Shown: positions 8,303 to 8,618 of the stretch, one piece after another
How the letters are laid out: each line of letters starts with the position of its first letter
Position numbering within the stretch: position 1 is the stretch's first letter
From: Flavobacteriaceae bacterium TMED121
GTDB taxonomy: Bacteria; Bacteroidota; Bacteroidia; Flavobacteriales; Flavobacteriaceae
Assembly (NCBI GenBank): GCA_002171295.2
Contig: NHFW02000003.1
Coordinates: 22,840-31,457 of the forward strand
Reading direction: 5' to 3'
DNA: 8,618 nucleotides
Notes under the pieces: generated by a model
Databases searched by the model: none
The model's input: only the letters and a program-made list of their open reading frames with translations
Told to the model about the DNA's origin: nothing
Program-made: the position numbers and the translations under genes

Positions 8303-8321
8303 TTTGATAAATTTTATCAAA
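8303..8321. promoter_or_regulatory. Operator-like perfect inverted repeat upstream of the nagB-type gene
   Basis: TTTGATAAA (8303-8311) and TTTATCAAA (8313-8321) are exact reverse complements around a single central base. The repeat ends 8 bases before the start codon of the minus-strand fusion gene. Length, symmetry and position fit a repressor operator overlapping the transcript start or the 5' leader. The regulator is not in the window. An AT-rich leader can form such repeats by chance, but 9 of 9 paired bases including two GC pairs makes that less likely. Confidence 0.5.
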
Positions 8322-8340
8322 CTAAATTTATATTTTTTGA

Positions 8341-8350
8341 CCTCCTCCCT
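8341..8350 (-). promoter_or_regulatory. Purine block AGGGAGGAGG (Shine-Dalgarno-like) without a start codon nearby
   Basis: On the minus strand this run contains AGGAGG, the core complement of the 16S rRNA 3' end. It lies 46 bases upstream of the fusion gene's ATG, too far to serve it, and no ATG, GTG or TTG follows at 5-12 bases. It is a sharp GC-rich island in an otherwise AT-rich leader. It could be a regulator or leader-RNA element; its role is unknown. Confidence 0.25.
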
Positions 8351-8440
8351 GAAAAAAATTATACTAACAGGTTTAAATAGTCGTCTAAAAAATAACATTT
8401 AATATCTCGAGGATCTTTTTGACTATTATTTGTTTATTAG

Positions 8441-8458
8441 ATTCAGATTAATTTGAAT
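8441..8458. repeat. Near-perfect 18-bp dyad in the intergenic region
   Basis: ATTCAGATT and AATTTGAAT are reverse complements apart from one position (G opposite T). The element lies about 147 bases upstream of the fusion gene start and 23 bases beyond the stop of the possible minus-strand partial gene. It could be an upstream operator half of the fusion gene or a weak terminator stem, but it is AT-rich and may be chance. Confidence 0.2.
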
Positions 8459-8481
8459 ATTATTACCTAAGATAACTTATT

Positions 8482-8616
8482 TCACAACAAGAAGAGTTTC
8501 TCTATAATTTTCATTAAAGTATTTAAAATAGTTTTTTTAAACCTCTCAAATAATCGAGACTGATTTGAATGTTTTATTAATTGGATTAAAATCAATTTAT
8601 CAGATGAGTTAAAACT
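8482..8616 (-). CDS. Possible C-terminal end of an unrecognised gene cut by the window edge
   Basis: Reading the minus strand from 8616, 44 codons stay open until TGA at 8482-8484. The other two minus frames close at once or within nine codons. The peptide is basic and leucine-rich towards its end (RLFERFKKTILNTLMKIIEK), as in an amphipathic C-terminal helix. I do not recognise a family. If real, it would be transcribed in the same direction as the nagB-type gene, 187 bases upstream of it. In DNA this AT-rich a 44-codon open frame is uncommon but not rare, so this is only a candidate. Confidence 0.25.
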   Translation of the reverse strand, partial: SFNSSDKLILIQLIKHSNQSRLFERFKKTILNTLMKIIEKLFLL

Positions 8617-8618
8617 AT

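Larger units (their letters stand above)
8295..8618. other. Gene-poor right-hand region (leader of nagB-type gene and beyond)
   Basis: These 324 bases contain no complete gene that I can support. They hold the 9+9 palindrome next to the nagB-type start, the AGGGAGGAGG purine block, the 18-bp dyad and the possible gene tail at 8482-8616. I did not find a full Bacteroidota promoter (TTTG, about 20 bases, TAnnTTTG) for the minus-strand gene. The nearest partial matches on that strand are TTAGTTTG at 8318-8325, which overlaps the palindrome, and TAATTTTT at 8354-8361. No tRNA-like structure was seen. Confidence 0.6.

Noticed and set aside
1..8618. Mobile element, CRISPR array, tRNA/rRNA or phage genes
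   Set aside because: No terminal inverted repeats with target duplications, regularly spaced repeats, cloverleaf patterns, transposase or integrase sequences were seen.

Overview
The window is AT-rich, and its gene content points to the phylum Bacteroidota, most likely a free-living or marine flavobacterium. The main reasons are an adjacent SusC/SusD pair, a start context of the TAACAAAATG type instead of a Shine-Dalgarno sequence, lipoprotein signals on the secreted proteins, and a two-domain NagB/PIG-L protein that I know mainly from this phylum. The lineage below phylum is inference.

Layout, left to right. Positions 1-2970 (+) hold the last 989 codons of a SusC/RagA-type TonB-dependent outer-membrane transporter whose 5' end lies outside the window. 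Seventeen bases later, 2988-4697 (+) encodes its SusD/RagB-type lipoprotein partner. A perfect 14-bp hairpin (4725-4762) follows, ending only 11 bases before a GH20 beta-N-acetylhexosaminidase gene (4774-6339, +). A convergent gene, 6378-8294 (-), encodes a 638-residue fusion of a glucosamine-6-phosphate deaminase (NagB) domain and a PIG-L/LmbE-type deacetylase domain. Positions 8295-8618 hold the leader of that gene, with a clean operator-like palindrome. They also hold possibly the last 44 codons of another minus-strand gene cut by the window edge.

Together the genes read as part of a polysaccharide utilization locus for a GlcNAc-containing glycan such as chitin oligosaccharides, N-glycan or peptidoglycan fragments. 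SusD and SusC would capture and import oligosaccharides. The GH20 lipoprotein would release terminal GlcNAc. The cytoplasmic NagB/PIG-L protein would act on amino-sugar phosphates, feeding carbon to fructose-6-phosphate and releasing ammonia. No regulator, inner-membrane sugar transporter, GlcNAc kinase, NagA or endo-chitinase is in the window, so the exact glycan cannot be fixed.

The points most worth a second look are the NagB/PIG-L fusion, which lacks an aspartate of the classical NagB catalytic triad, the hairpin wedged between susD and the GH20 gene, and the palindrome just upstream of the fusion gene. I saw no tRNA, rRNA, CRISPR array, insertion sequence or integration signature.
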